From: an uncultured Lachnospiraceae bacterium
GTDB taxonomy: Bacteria > Bacillota > Clostridia > Lachnospirales > Lachnospiraceae
NCBI GenBank assembly: GCA_945868305.1
Contig: CAMBKU010000010.1
Location: 1 to 50,799 of the forward strand
DNA length: 50,799 nucleotides
Direction: 5' to 3'
The position numbers and the translations under genes were made by a program. The notes under the pieces were generated by a model. It had not been told where the DNA came from, did not search any database, and saw nothing but the letters and a program-made list of their open reading frames with translations. Positions 34,601 through 44,810 of the stretch are shown here, one piece after another (the first letter of the stretch is position 1; every line of letters begins with the position of its first letter).

Positions 34601-35905
34601 CTATTCACTGATGCTGTCCAATGCTTCCTGTGCTGTCTTTTGTGCCTCATCCAATGCTTCCTGTGCAGGAACATTTTCCAGCTCTACCTTGTCTGCTGCA
34701 ATGCTTAACGCATCAAAAATCTTTCCTCCGGTCGGGTCAATTAAAGCAGGCGTTCCATGAGATGCCTGAGAAATCGGTACTAATGCCTGTGGATTTTCTT
34801 CCGTATACTCCTTGAATTCCTCTACCTCAAGTGTGGACTGACGTACTGCCACATAACCGGTTGCCATAGACCATTCTGCCTGATTCTCCGGTGAAGTAAA
34901 ATATTTCATAAACTCGTATACACCTTCTTTTTCCTCATCACTGGAATTCTCCAGCATAACAAGCTGCAAAGCATCTGCGGTCGGTGCAGATGGATTGTCA
35001 TTAAATCCAGGCTGTTCCATTGCTGCTACAATGCTAAAATCGAGATCTGCCTGATCTCCGGAAGAACCGGTATATCCGCCTGCTTTATTCTGAAGTACAT
35101 CATCAATGGTAGTATACCAGTATTCCCAACCCTGTCCGCCGGAATTTACCTTCATAATCTTGTCATCATGAATCCACTGGCGGAAGGATTCCCATACTTC
35201 CACCCACTCCTGAGAGTTGATCATAACAGTCTTTCCGTCCTCACTTAAGAGAGATGCCCCGTTGCTTAAGGCTGCATCTACCAGATTCGCACTTCCCCAC
35301 ATTGGTTCCCATCCAATAAAAGAACCGTCCTCACTTGTCATTGCTTTTGCCGCTTCTGCCAGATCCTGCCATGTCTTGATAGATTCCGGGTCAATTCCTG
35401 CATTTTCAAATGCCGCTATATTGTAATAAAATACCTGTGTGGTTCCATAAGCCGGCAATGCAAATACTTTGCCATTCTCATCCACACCCTGATCATAAAA
35501 TACGCTTAAGTAATCATCCTTCTGAAAATCAGAATCCCCATCTATGAATCCGCTCAGATCCGATACCAGATTTTTTTCGGACAGATTTCTTGACTTATCC
35601 GTATCCAACAGTGCCATATCCGGTGCATTTTTTCCGGCAATTCCTGCCTGAAGCTTTTCATATGTTTCCGTATAATCTGCCTGAGTAGTTGTTACGATTT
35701 CATATTTGTCCTGAGATGCATTGAAGTCATCTACAATATCCTGAAATACGGTTACTGCGGTTTTTCCGCCGGAATACCAGAAATCAATCTGGATCTTCCC
35801 ATCTGCTGTCTTTGTCACTTCGTCTGACCCCTTGCTTCCACATCCCGCAAGCAGTCCTGCAACCATTGTCATTCCCAACAATGCTGCTAATAATCTTTTC
35901 TTCAT
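34601..35905 (-). CDS. ABC transporter substrate-binding lipoprotein (UgpB/MalE type)
   Basis: This 434-aa extracellular solute-binding protein belongs to family 1. The lipoprotein signal LLAGC places the lipid-modified cysteine at C22. The mature part has the family pattern: IQIDFWYSGGKTAVTVFQDI near the N-terminus, FNASQDKYEIV, LLDTDKSRNL, FALPAYGTTQVFYYN, and near the end FMKYFTSPENQAEWSMATGYVAVR. The set of relatives transports sugars, polyols and sn-glycerol-3-phosphate. The ligand is unknown; phosphoesterase-like partners in the operon make a phosphorylated polyol or glycerophosphodiester plausible. Confidence 0.92.
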   Translation of the reverse strand: MKKRLLAALLGMTMVAGLLAGCGSKGSDEVTKTADGKIQIDFWYSGGKTAVTVFQDIVDDFNASQDKYEIVTTTQADYTETYEKLQAGIAGKNAPDMALLDTDKSRNLSEKNLVSDLSGFIDGDSDFQKDDYLSVFYDQGVDENGKVFALPAYGTTQVFYYNIAAFENAGIDPESIKTWQDLAEAAKAMTSEDGSFIGWEPMWGSANLVDAALSNGASLLSEDGKTVMINSQEWVEVWESFRQWIHDDKIMKVNSGGQGWEYWYTTIDDVLQNKAGGYTGSSGDQADLDFSIVAAMEQPGFNDNPSAPTADALQLVMLENSSDEEKEGVYEFMKYFTSPENQAEWSMATGYVAVRQSTLEVEEFKEYTEENPQALVPISQASHGTPALIDPTGGKIFDALSIAADKVELENVPAQEALDEAQKTAQEALDSISE

Positions 35906-35956
35906 GTTTTTCTCTCCTTGTTTTTGTTATAATTTCTATTCTATATAAAAGGGATT

Positions 35957-36793
35957 TTACCCCTTCATACCGGTATCTCCTCCAATTCCGTTGATAAACC
36001 ATTTCTGGGTAAATGCAAACAGAATCAGTAATGGTAATACAATCAAAGTACTTCCCGCCATGACAAGAGGCCATTCTGTTCCATAAGCGCCTCCTTCAAT
36101 AAAAAACTTCCGGAGTCCCTGGGACACCATCATTTTTTCATCGGAATCCGTAATCAGGGAAGGCCACATATAGCTGTTGTAACAGGTAATAAAATTCATA
36201 AGTCCAAACGTAATAAACGAGGACTTTGTCATAGGACATACCACCCGCCATAGAATTTTCCATTGGGAAGCCCCATCAATCCTTGCCGCCTCGATTACTC
36301 CCACGGGTACCTGCATAAATGCCTGCCGAAGCAGAAAGATTCCAAAAATACTGACACAGTTAGATAGAATCAACCCTGTAAAGCTGTTTAACAAATTAAG
36401 ATTTGCAAGAATAATGTAGCTTGGAATATAGGTCGCTGCCGTTGGCAGCATATAGGTTCCCATAATAATAGCAAATAATATCTTTCTCCCCTTAAATTCC
36501 ATAAACACAATGGCATAAGCAATCATGGCTGCTGTCACAATCTGAATTGCCAACGTAAGAACCGATACAAACAAACTGTTCCATACGTACTTCAACAAGG
36601 GCGAATGAAAAATAACCTCGTAAAAATTATTCCATTGAAATTCTGCCGGAAAGAACTTTGATACATCCATAATCTCTGCTTTTGTCTTCAATGCACTGAG
36701 TACCATCCAGAAAAAAGGAAATGCTGTGAATACACTGAAAATGAAAAGCAACAGCGCCTTTCCCACCTTTTCCAATCCAATTTTTATCTTCAT
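35957..36793 (-). CDS. ABC transporter permease, UgpE/MalG type
   Basis: The 278-aa inner-membrane permease has six hydrophobic segments. The EAA-like coupling loop EAARIDGASQWKILWRVVCP (about 169-188) contacts the ATPase. The N-terminal block LFIFSVFTAFPFFWMVLSALK and the C-terminal QKWFINGIGGDTGMKG ending are typical of MalG-type subunits. It follows the UgpA-like gene by 18 bp and precedes the lipoprotein gene by 51 bp. Confidence 0.93.
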   Translation of the reverse strand: MKIKIGLEKVGKALLLFIFSVFTAFPFFWMVLSALKTKAEIMDVSKFFPAEFQWNNFYEVIFHSPLLKYVWNSLFVSVLTLAIQIVTAAMIAYAIVFMEFKGRKILFAIIMGTYMLPTAATYIPSYIILANLNLLNSFTGLILSNCVSIFGIFLLRQAFMQVPVGVIEAARIDGASQWKILWRVVCPMTKSSFITFGLMNFITCYNSYMWPSLITDSDEKMMVSQGLRKFFIEGGAYGTEWPLVMAGSTLIVLPLLILFAFTQKWFINGIGGDTGMKG

Positions 36794-36811
36794 ATCGTTT
36801 TCGCCTCCTCT

Positions 36812-37693
36812 TTAGTAATGCACCCATTTCTTAGATCCGGTGAACTGAACCACGGACAACAGTACCGTAATCAGAATCAATACAATTGCTACTGCGGTGG
36901 CCTGTCCCATATTAAATTCTTCAAATCCCAACTGATAATACATATAGAGCAGTGTTCTGGTGCTGCCGGAAGGGCCGCCCTGGGTTAAAATCTGAATCTG
37001 GTCATATGCCTGAAGCGAATTGACCATGGTAATAATCATCAAAAAGAAGGTTGTGGGCGAAATACACGGAATCGTCACATCCCGAAATCTCTGCCAGCTC
37101 TTTGCCCCATCCATTCCGCTTGCTTCGAAGAGTTCTCTTGGTACCTTTTCCAATGCAGACAAATAAAATATCATGGCATATCCAAGGCTTTTCCAAACGG
37201 TTACAATAATCACTGAAAGCATTGCCGTATCAGAACTCTTAATCCATTGAAGTCCCGGCAATCCAAAAAAATTCAGTATAACATTGGCAATGCCGGAACC
37301 TGGATCATATATCCATGTCCAGACAATAGAAACCGCGACGGTTGGTGTAATCCACGGAGAAAAAAGAATGAACTTGATAATTCCACTTCCTTTAAAGGAT
37401 TTCTGTAGCAGCAATGCCAACAATAAACCAAGCACAATGGTTGGAAGCAATGTTCCAAGCGTAAACACTATCGTATTCCATAAAGCGTCATAGAAACGCT
37501 GATCCTTAAATAATGCCTTAAAATTATCAAAAAACACAAAATTATAGGTAGGTGACATATAATCCCAGTCTGTAAAACTGATGTATATGGACTTAAAAAT
37601 TGGATAAATCCAAAATACAATCAAAGGGATCAGTGCCGGAATCACAAAAAGCCACGCACTGCTTACTTTCCTTAAATTCAGTTTCTTTTTCAT
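36812..37693 (-). CDS. ABC transporter permease, UgpA/MalF type
   Basis: The 293-aa permease pairs with the UgpE-like subunit. It has an N-terminal SAWLFVIPALIPLIVFWIYP segment, six membrane helices and the coupling loop ELFEASGMDGAKSWQRFRDV. The IQILTQGGPSGSTRTLLYMY block before the last helix is characteristic. Its ATG overlaps the MATE stop codon by 4 nt (ATGA), so the MATE gene and the importer genes are translationally coupled. Confidence 0.93.
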   Translation of the reverse strand: MKKKLNLRKVSSAWLFVIPALIPLIVFWIYPIFKSIYISFTDWDYMSPTYNFVFFDNFKALFKDQRFYDALWNTIVFTLGTLLPTIVLGLLLALLLQKSFKGSGIIKFILFSPWITPTVAVSIVWTWIYDPGSGIANVILNFFGLPGLQWIKSSDTAMLSVIIVTVWKSLGYAMIFYLSALEKVPRELFEASGMDGAKSWQRFRDVTIPCISPTTFFLMIITMVNSLQAYDQIQILTQGGPSGSTRTLLYMYYQLGFEEFNMGQATAVAIVLILITVLLSVVQFTGSKKWVHY

Positions 37694-38976
37694 CTTTTAT
37701 CCTTCCTTTGTTTTTCTATCTGTAAAGTAATTTTATAAATGAGAAGCATACATGCCGCCGTTGCCGGAAAAGCAAACCATACTCCATTGATTCCCCCAAA
37801 TACCGGAAACAGATATAACAATACCGGTGCTACCAGAAAGCTTTCGATATAAGTGAGAAAAACCGCCTTTTTCGTCTGCATGGTGGCATTTAGGTATGCC
37901 GTATTGAACTTTACAAATCCAAGCAGAAGAAATGCCATTGCACTTATTCTCATTCCGTTTCCAAAATACCGCAGCGCCTCACCGGATAGTCCGAACCACA
38001 CTCCTATATAGGAAGCTAAGAATACTGTTACAAGTGTTGCACCCCCTCCGATGATCCCGGCAAGAAAATAGGCCGTTTTCTGAATTTGTCTTACTTCTGC
38101 TGTTTTTCCTGCCCCATGGTAATAACTCATCAACGGCTGCGTTCCGTCTCCTATTCCGGATAACATATACTGTACCGGAAAAGTAATATAAGATATCACT
38201 GCGTAACAAGCTACTGCCTCCTCACCTCCGTGTGAAAGGCACTGCCAATTGGTAAAAATCAGTGTAATCGACGGTGCAATGGACATTCCGAATGCTGTAA
38301 TTCCTGTTTGTATTGTTCTGCAGGATAACTTTCCCTCAAGATAAGGCTTCACCTTTTGCTTTCTGCACAAGAAAAACAAGCTGATGCAGACCACAATTCC
38401 CTGGGCAATTACTGTTCCATAAGCAGCTCCCCGAATGCCGAGTTCCTGCTCAAACATCAGATAGTAATTCACACAGACATTTACCAAAAGCCCCGTAACC
38501 ATACTTATCATGGCGGCTACGGACATATTTACATTTCTGAGAATTGGAAGCATACCGGTTCCCAATACCTGAAGAATACTGCCCTTTACTATAATCGCAC
38601 TGTATTTTTCTGCTTCCTCATACACTGTATGCTGTGCGCCTAATATTCGTAATATCTCCTGATAACACGCCAGAAACATAACTGTAATGGCCACACCTGC
38701 CACCGCCAGCAGAGTAACGGTATTATTTCCTGTCTGTCTGCTTTCCTCCCATTTTCCCTGCCCTCTGAAATGAGAAATCAGAACACTGCCACCGGCGCCA
38801 ATCCCGATTCCTATTGCTGTAATCACTGCTGTAACCGGCCATGCAATATTTATTGCTGCCAATCCGGTATCCCCGGTGGCTCTTCCGATAAACAGACCAT
38901 CCACTACACTATACATTCCGGATAACGTCAGAGAAACAATCGTCGGTAAGGAATCTTTTAAGATTTTCTTCAGCAT
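37690..38976 (-). CDS. MATE-family efflux transporter
   Basis: The 428-aa protein has about 12 membrane helices in two repeats. The MATE start pattern is MLKKILKDSLPTIVSLTLSG and IDGLFIGR-like VVDGLFIGRATGDTGLAAIN, with a matching second half around GTQPLMSYYHGAGKT. MATE proteins exchange Na+ or H+ for organic cations and other compounds. It is the first gene of the RpiR-linked operon, with an AGGAGGAAC-like ribosome-binding site (GGGAGGAAC). It overlaps an importer permease gene, which is unusual: an exporter and an importer would be made from the same message. Confidence 0.92.
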   Translation of the reverse strand: MLKKILKDSLPTIVSLTLSGMYSVVDGLFIGRATGDTGLAAINIAWPVTAVITAIGIGIGAGGSVLISHFRGQGKWEESRQTGNNTVTLLAVAGVAITVMFLACYQEILRILGAQHTVYEEAEKYSAIIVKGSILQVLGTGMLPILRNVNMSVAAMISMVTGLLVNVCVNYYLMFEQELGIRGAAYGTVIAQGIVVCISLFFLCRKQKVKPYLEGKLSCRTIQTGITAFGMSIAPSITLIFTNWQCLSHGGEEAVACYAVISYITFPVQYMLSGIGDGTQPLMSYYHGAGKTAEVRQIQKTAYFLAGIIGGGATLVTVFLASYIGVWFGLSGEALRYFGNGMRISAMAFLLLGFVKFNTAYLNATMQTKKAVFLTYIESFLVAPVLLYLFPVFGGINGVWFAFPATAACMLLIYKITLQIEKQRKDKR

Positions 38977-39014
38977 AACTGTTCCTCCCCGTTGCTTTCG
39001 TTTTCACGCATTGC

Positions 39015-39043
39015 ATCATAGCACGCTTTTTTTTCACCAACAA
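39015..39043 (-). promoter_or_regulatory. Promoter of the MATE-ABC-PHP-HAD operon
   Basis: On the minus strand TTGTTG (39038-39043), a 17-nt spacer and TATGAT (39015-39020) with TG upstream of the -10. Two candidate regulator half-sites lie just upstream at 39054-39079. Confidence 0.6.
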
Positions 39044-39053
39044 TCAAATTCAG

Positions 39054-39079
39054 GTAAAATTTAAGTAAACAAATTTTGC
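39054..39079. promoter_or_regulatory. Candidate RpiR operator upstream of the MATE-ABC operon
   Basis: GTAAAATTT (39054-39062) and AAATTTTGC (39071-39079) form an inverted repeat with an 8-nt spacer. The same element, AAATTTTAC, occurs twice in the rpiR promoter region (40065-40073 and 40093-40101). A sequence shared by the regulator's promoter and its neighbour operon suggests an operator. Confidence 0.45.
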
Positions 39080-39087
39080 AAAAAACG

Positions 39088-39117
39088 CAAAAAAATCGGA
39101 GCACTGCTCCGGTTTTT
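39088..39117. terminator. Terminator after the RpiR regulator gene
   Basis: CGGAGCA pairs with TGCTCCG at 39097-39111, with a long T-tract on the minus strand and a shorter one on the plus strand. It separates the regulator transcript from the MATE-ABC operon. Confidence 0.85.
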
Positions 39118-39131
39118 CTTCTTACTGTTCT

Positions 39132-40007
39132 TTATTCCATTCTCTTTGCACGCTCCGAAATATCCTCCTCAAATTCCCTGGTGGATCTGCTAAGCTGTTC
39201 CTCAAATCTTTCCATGTCGCTTTCCATGATTGCTGCACAAAGCGTATCTACAAAAGCAATCTGTGAAATACGGGACGCAATCCATCTGCTGACCTCGTGA
39301 GCATATATAGTAGGAGTTACAAATACATAATCCGCACATTCTGCCAGGGTGGACTCTCCGTCTCCAGTCACCGCTACCGTGACTGCCCCACACTGTTTTG
39401 CCGCCTTTAATGCCTCAATAACCGCTATCGTCTCTCCGGAAATGGAAAAACTCACTGCTACATCCTTTTCTCCCAAATGTCCTGCACTGATTTTTTGGAA
39501 AAACAAATCCGAATAATTCCTGCTGGTAAGTCCCAAATGCAGAAGCCTTCCAGAAAGCTCCGCTGCTGCATTGGCAGAATTGTCTGTTCCATAAACATCT
39601 ATGATTTTTGCTCTTTTCATGATTTTTACTACCTGGTTTAACTGATTCATATCCAGATGTCCTGCCATGTCTGCTATCATCTGAATATCATCCCGAATAA
39701 TCTGAAGAACTCCACTTTCTTTGAATCCTTCCCGTCTTCCTCTGGAGTCTTCTGCTAATCCCAACACTGCGTTTTCTTTCTTCCGCCCCATACTTTTCCA
39801 AACATCATGCTGGAAAGAAGACCAGCTTTCATATCCACATTTTTTTAGCATACGCAATATCGTCGGCTGTCCTACATCCGCTCCCTTTGCACATTCCCGG
39901 ATTGTCATCGTTCCCGCACAATCTTCCTGCTGCAGCAAATAGTCTGCTGCCTGCTGCTGTCTCCTGCTGAATTTTGGATAGTGCACTTTCAATTCAATCT
40001 TCCACAT
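39132..40007 (-). CDS. MurR/RpiR-family transcriptional regulator
   Basis: The 291-aa regulator has an N-terminal helix-turn-helix (about 1-75, with MTIRECAKGADVGQPTILRM) and a C-terminal SIS sugar-phosphate-binding domain (about 125-260). The SIS part includes KIIDVYGTDNSANAAAELSGRL and VSFSISGETIAVIEALKAAK. RpiR proteins sense phosphosugars or related phosphates and control catabolic and transport genes. It lies upstream of the MATE-ABC-PHP-HAD operon with its own promoter and terminator. A phosphorylated ligand fits the phosphatase-like enzymes of that operon. Confidence 0.9.
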   Translation of the reverse strand: MWKIELKVHYPKFSRRQQQAADYLLQQEDCAGTMTIRECAKGADVGQPTILRMLKKCGYESWSSFQHDVWKSMGRKKENAVLGLAEDSRGRREGFKESGVLQIIRDDIQMIADMAGHLDMNQLNQVVKIMKRAKIIDVYGTDNSANAAAELSGRLLHLGLTSRNYSDLFFQKISAGHLGEKDVAVSFSISGETIAVIEALKAAKQCGAVTVAVTGDGESTLAECADYVFVTPTIYAHEVSRWIASRISQIAFVDTLCAAIMESDMERFEEQLSRSTREFEEDISERAKRME

Positions 40008-40051
40008 ATTCCCACTCTCTTTCGTAGCATTGCTCCGCTTTTTTGTGTTTT

Positions 40052-40101
40052 ATTATAGCAAAACAAATTTTACAAATCAAAGATATTTACAAAAATTTTA
40101 C
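40052..40101 (-). promoter_or_regulatory. rpiR promoter with embedded operator-like repeats
   Basis: TTGATT (40075-40080) and TATAAT (40052-40057) on the minus strand are 17 nt apart, with TG upstream of the -10. One AAATTTTAC element (40065-40073) lies in the spacer and a second (40093-40101) upstream of the -35. This layout suits autorepression. Confidence 0.65.
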
Positions 40102-40123
40102 GTTTCATATTATCGATTATAGG

Positions 40124-40160
40124 CAAAAAATAAGGAACGATTATCACACCGTTCCCTATT
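40124..40160 (-). terminator. Terminator after the ANTAR gene
   Basis: AATAGGGAACG pairs with CGTTCCTTATT on the minus strand (one mismatch) and is followed by a T-run. It ends the hisA-glnA-ANTAR transcript. Confidence 0.8.
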
Positions 40161-40174
40161 CTTACCTTATTAAA

Positions 40175-40723
40175 TTAGCCATCCATCAGACTTATAATCA
40201 TCTGGGCTGTCTCCACCATATCCGTTCCGTTGTTCATACTCCGCTTCTGGATATAGCGGTGTGCTTCTTCCTCCGACAGATTATTACGGCTCATAAGTAC
40301 CGACTTTGCCTCACGGATAATGCTCTTTTCCGCCTCGGTTCTCTGCTTTGGCTGGGAACGCATCTTTTTCCGTTTCCGCGCAATCGTATACTCCATCATA
40401 TCCACAGTCTGCACCAATTCATGCACTTTAAGCGGCATAGACAGGCAGACAATATCCGAAACTACTCTTTCGCTGCAGACCGTGGGAGACGCAACTAAAA
40501 GCATTTGGAACTGTGGGGGAAGATATTCATATAGTTCCTGATACATCATATCAACAAAATGGTGACTGCAGATGACAATGCCGCTCTCCAACGCATTGGC
40601 ACTCTGTAAAGTCTGTGCCCCTGTCGTACAGACAGAGGCGACTTCATATCCGCTTTTCACCAGAATATTCTTTATACTTTTCGCATTTTCCACTTTCGGG
40701 AAAGCAACAATTACATTACTCAC
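40175..40723 (-). CDS. ANTAR-domain protein with degenerate receiver
   Basis: ANTAR proteins bind twin-hairpin RNA leaders and prevent transcription termination. The 182-aa chain has an N-terminal receiver-like domain (about 1-110) and a C-terminal ANTAR helix bundle (about 118-180: TEAEKSIIREAKSVLMSRNN and EEEAHRYIQKRSMNNGTDMV). The receiver lacks the acidic pair after strand 1 (VIVAFP) and has SGIVICSH where the phospho-Asp would be, so phosphorylation is unlikely. It starts with GTG after AAGGTGAGG. Located 20 bp after glnA, it probably controls nitrogen genes, as ANTAR proteins near glnA and amt genes do in other clostridia. Confidence 0.85.
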   Translation of the reverse strand: MSNVIVAFPKVENAKSIKNILVKSGYEVASVCTTGAQTLQSANALESGIVICSHHFVDMMYQELYEYLPPQFQMLLVASPTVCSERVVSDIVCLSMPLKVHELVQTVDMMEYTIARKRKKMRSQPKQRTEAEKSIIREAKSVLMSRNNLSEEEAHRYIQKRSMNNGTDMVETAQMIISLMDG

Positions 40724-40743
40724 AGCGCCTCACCTTGACAAAA

Positions 40744-42075
40744 TCAGATTTTATAGAGATACTCGTCAATTTCCCAGCCTGTTACCTGGGAACGGTAAGC
40801 GTTCCAGTCCGCTCTTTTTGCTTCAATATATTTCTCTGTAATATGTTCTCCCAAAACATTTTTGACAAACGCATCCTTTTCCAATTCCTCAACAGCTTCC
40901 TCCAGATCAGAAGGCAGGGATTCAATCCCAAGTCTTTCTCTTTCTGCTTCGCCCATGTCAAAGACATTCTGCTGTACACCAGCAGGCGGCTCAATTTTAT
41001 TACGAATTCCATCCAATCCTGCTGCAAGGCAGACTGCTAATACTAAATACGGATTCGCAGCAGGATCCGGGCAGCGCAGTTCCACACGGGTAGACTCTCC
41101 CCTGGAAGCCGGAATACGGATAAGCGGACTGCGGTTCGTTGCAGACCACGCAATGAAAATCGGTGCTTCATATCCAGGCACCATACGCTTATAAGAATTT
41201 ACTAACGGATTCGTAATCGCTGTCATTCCCTTCATATGCTTGATGATACCGCCAATAAAGTAATATGCTTCCTTGCTCAGTCCCAGTTCATCCTTCTCAT
41301 CCACAAAAGCATTTTTTCCATCCTTAAACAGAGACATATTGACATGCATTCCGGAACCTGCAATACCTGTTTTTGGCTTCGGCATAAAGCTTGCGAACAG
41401 ACCGTGACGCTTTGCAATCGTCTTGACCGTAAGCTTAAAGGTCATAATATTGTCTGCTGTAATCAATGCCTCGTCATATTTAAAATCAATCTCATGCTGT
41501 GCAGGTGCCACTTCATGATGAGATGCCTCAATTTCAAATCCCATGTCTTCCAGAGTCAGAACCATGTCACGTCTTGCATTTTCTCCCAAATCCACCGGCC
41601 CCAGATCAAAGTAGCCTGCTTTTTCATGTGAAATCGTAGTCGGCTGTCCATCATCATCTGTATGGAACAGGAAAAATTCACACTCCGGCCCTACATTAAA
41701 GGTATAGCCCATATCCGCCGCTTCTTTGACAACCTTTTTTAAAATATAACGCGGATCGCCCTCAAAAGGCTTTTCATCCGGACGGTAAACGTCGCAGATG
41801 ATTCTTGCCACTTTTCCCTGCTGCGGACGCCACGGGAAAATCGTAAAAGTATCCAGATCCGGATACAGATACATATCAGATTCTTCGATACGGACAAACC
41901 CCTCGATTGCAGAGCCGTCAAACATACACTGATTGTTTAACGCTTTTTCCAACTGGCTTGCCGTAATCGCCACATTTTTCAATGTCCCGAAAATATCTGT
42001 AAACTGAAGACGGATAAATTCCACATCTTCTTCGTCTACCATGCGAATAATGTCTTTTTTTGTATACTTGCTCAT
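40744..42075 (-). CDS. glnA: Glutamine synthetase, type I
   Basis: The enzyme makes glutamine from glutamate, ammonia and ATP and is the main ammonium-assimilating enzyme. The 443-aa length fits the shorter GSI-alpha type of Firmicutes. Conserved blocks: [20 protein letters not shown], the metal-site segment [44 protein letters not shown], the ATP-site [20 protein letters not shown] and NRSPLIRIP. There is no adenylylation-loop signature that I can identify. The ATG has an AAGGAGTG ribosome-binding site. It sits 4 bp after hisA and 20 bp before the ANTAR gene. Its product supplies the glutamine used by GatCAB. Confidence 0.96.
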   Translation of the reverse strand: MSKYTKKDIIRMVDEEDVEFIRLQFTDIFGTLKNVAITASQLEKALNNQCMFDGSAIEGFVRIEESDMYLYPDLDTFTIFPWRPQQGKVARIICDVYRPDEKPFEGDPRYILKKVVKEAADMGYTFNVGPECEFFLFHTDDDGQPTTISHEKAGYFDLGPVDLGENARRDMVLTLEDMGFEIEASHHEVAPAQHEIDFKYDEALITADNIMTFKLTVKTIAKRHGLFASFMPKPKTGIAGSGMHVNMSLFKDGKNAFVDEKDELGLSKEAYYFIGGIIKHMKGMTAITNPLVNSYKRMVPGYEAPIFIAWSATNRSPLIRIPASRGESTRVELRCPDPAANPYLVLAVCLAAGLDGIRNKIEPPAGVQQNVFDMGEAERERLGIESLPSDLEEAVEELEKDAFVKNVLGEHITEKYIEAKRADWNAYRSQVTGWEIDEYLYKI

Positions 42076-42079
42076 CCTT

Positions 42080-42868
42080 TTACACTCCTTTATTTTCTTT
42101 CATATAATCTATAACTTCTCGATAAGGAAGTGTCCCTCCAAACAAATCCAGGGCACTGCCAATCGTTACATTCAACCGGTTCTTTCCGAGTTTCCGCAAA
42201 ATCTTTATGTCCTCGAAATTCCGCACACCTCCTGCATAGGTAACCGGAATCCCTTCCCAGTTTCCCAAAAGTTCTGCCAACGGCTCCTCTATGCCATTTG
42301 CCTTTCCCTCTACATCCACCGCATGCACCAAAAATTCAGATGCATAGGAGGACAATTCAAAGAGCAGCTCCTTTGTTACCTTTTCCTCGGTAAATTTCTG
42401 CCAGCGGTCTGTGACAATATAATAATCATCGCCCTTTCTGCGGCAACTTAAATCCAGTACCAGATGCTCCTTTCCGGTCTCTGCCACCAGACGCTTCAAA
42501 TTATCATAATTGATTTTTCCATCCCGGAACACATAGGACGTTACAATCACATGGCTAGCTCCCGCTTTTAAAAACTCTGCTGCATTCTCATCTGTGATAC
42601 CACCGCCCACCTGCAATCCTCCCGGATACACCGAAAGTGCCGAAAGTGCCTGCTTTTTTGTCTCATTATAATAGGAAGAATCCCGTGCATTTAAAAGAAT
42701 GATATGTCCGCCACGGATACCATCTTTTCTATAAAAATCAGCAAAAAATGCCGCATCCTGCCCGGCGACAAAATTCTCCTTTGCTTCATCTCCTTCATCC
42801 CGTAAGGTACTTCCGACAATCTGTTTTACCTTACCATTATGGATGTCAATACAAGGCCGAAATTCCAT
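42080..42868 (-). CDS. hisA: ProFAR isomerase, eukaryotic (HIS6) type HisA
   Basis: The enzyme isomerises ProFAR to PRFAR in histidine synthesis. Its sequence follows yeast His6 rather than the usual bacterial His[93 protein letters not shown] and GSALDLFGG. The ATG at 42868 has an AGGAG ribosome-binding site 8 nt away and gives 262 aa; the ATG at 42892 is less likely. It is 4 bp from glnA and not in a his operon. A TATAAT at 42940-42945 with no good -35 may be its promoter. Confidence 0.9.
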   Translation of the reverse strand: MEFRPCIDIHNGKVKQIVGSTLRDEGDEAKENFVAGQDAAFFADFYRKDGIRGGHIILLNARDSSYYNETKKQALSALSVYPGGLQVGGGITDENAAEFLKAGASHVIVTSYVFRDGKINYDNLKRLVAETGKEHLVLDLSCRRKGDDYYIVTDRWQKFTEEKVTKELLFELSSYASEFLVHAVDVEGKANGIEEPLAELLGNWEGIPVTYAGGVRNFEDIKILRKLGKNRLNVTIGSALDLFGGTLPYREVIDYMKENKGV

Positions 42869-42892
42869 TGCTTTCTCTCCTGCATGATTCAT

Positions 42893-43189
42893 AATATTTA
42901 TTAATCTTAATTATTAGCCATGGTTATAAGGATTTTATGATTATACATTCGCTTCTTTCAACTATTTCCTCATAAAACAAAGACCACAGCCTCCTTCGGG
43001 AAAGGTATGCTTTTCACAAAGTGCCCTTTTTTCAAGGAAATGCGCCCTTTTTCATTTATAACGAAAAAGGACAGAGTTTTCTCTTGTTCAAACCCCGTCG
43101 TTTTATAAAAGAATAACACAGACCGAAAAAAAATAAAATACCCAATTCTATTTTTTACGTTTCTTTTCAGAAGTTCTGTTCTTTTCACA
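42893..43189. other. Non-coding stretch between hisA and guaB
   Basis: About 300 bp without a supportable gene. It holds a direct repeat, GCCCTTTTTTCA at 43023-43034 and GCCCTTTTTCA at 43044-43054, and a hairpin CCTTTTT/AAAAAGG at 43046-43070. The only long frame, on the minus strand, lacks a ribosome-binding site and overlaps the guaB promoter. A regulatory or small-RNA role is possible but unsupported. Confidence 0.4.
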
Positions 43190-43218
43190 TTGACAAGCCC
43201 TATTATTTTTGCTAGAAT
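43190..43218 (+). promoter_or_regulatory. guaB promoter
   Basis: TTGACA (43190-43195), a 17-nt spacer and TAGAAT (43213-43218) with TG upstream of the -10. The leader to the ATG is about 45 nt, too short for a purine aptamer, and none is seen. Confidence 0.88.
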
Positions 43219-43247
43219 TGAAAAAATTAAATTTTAACAGATAATAG

Positions 43248-44729
<1,482 letters not shown>

Positions 44730-44742
44730 TTATTATCCAATA

Positions 44743-44782
44743 CAAAAAACGGTCAGTCTGCAATGGACTGACCGTTTTTTTG
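44743..44782 (+). terminator. guaB terminator
   Basis: AAAACGGTCAGTC pairs with GACTGACCGTTTT and is followed by further T residues, directly after the guaB stop. Confidence 0.93.
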
Positions 44783-44810
44783 ATTCACTTTTTTTGTTCT
44801 CTGAAATTAA

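Noticed and set aside
42970-43188. 72-codon minus-strand frame upstream of guaB
   Set aside because: GTG start without a ribosome-binding site, overlaps the guaB promoter, no recognisable sequence.
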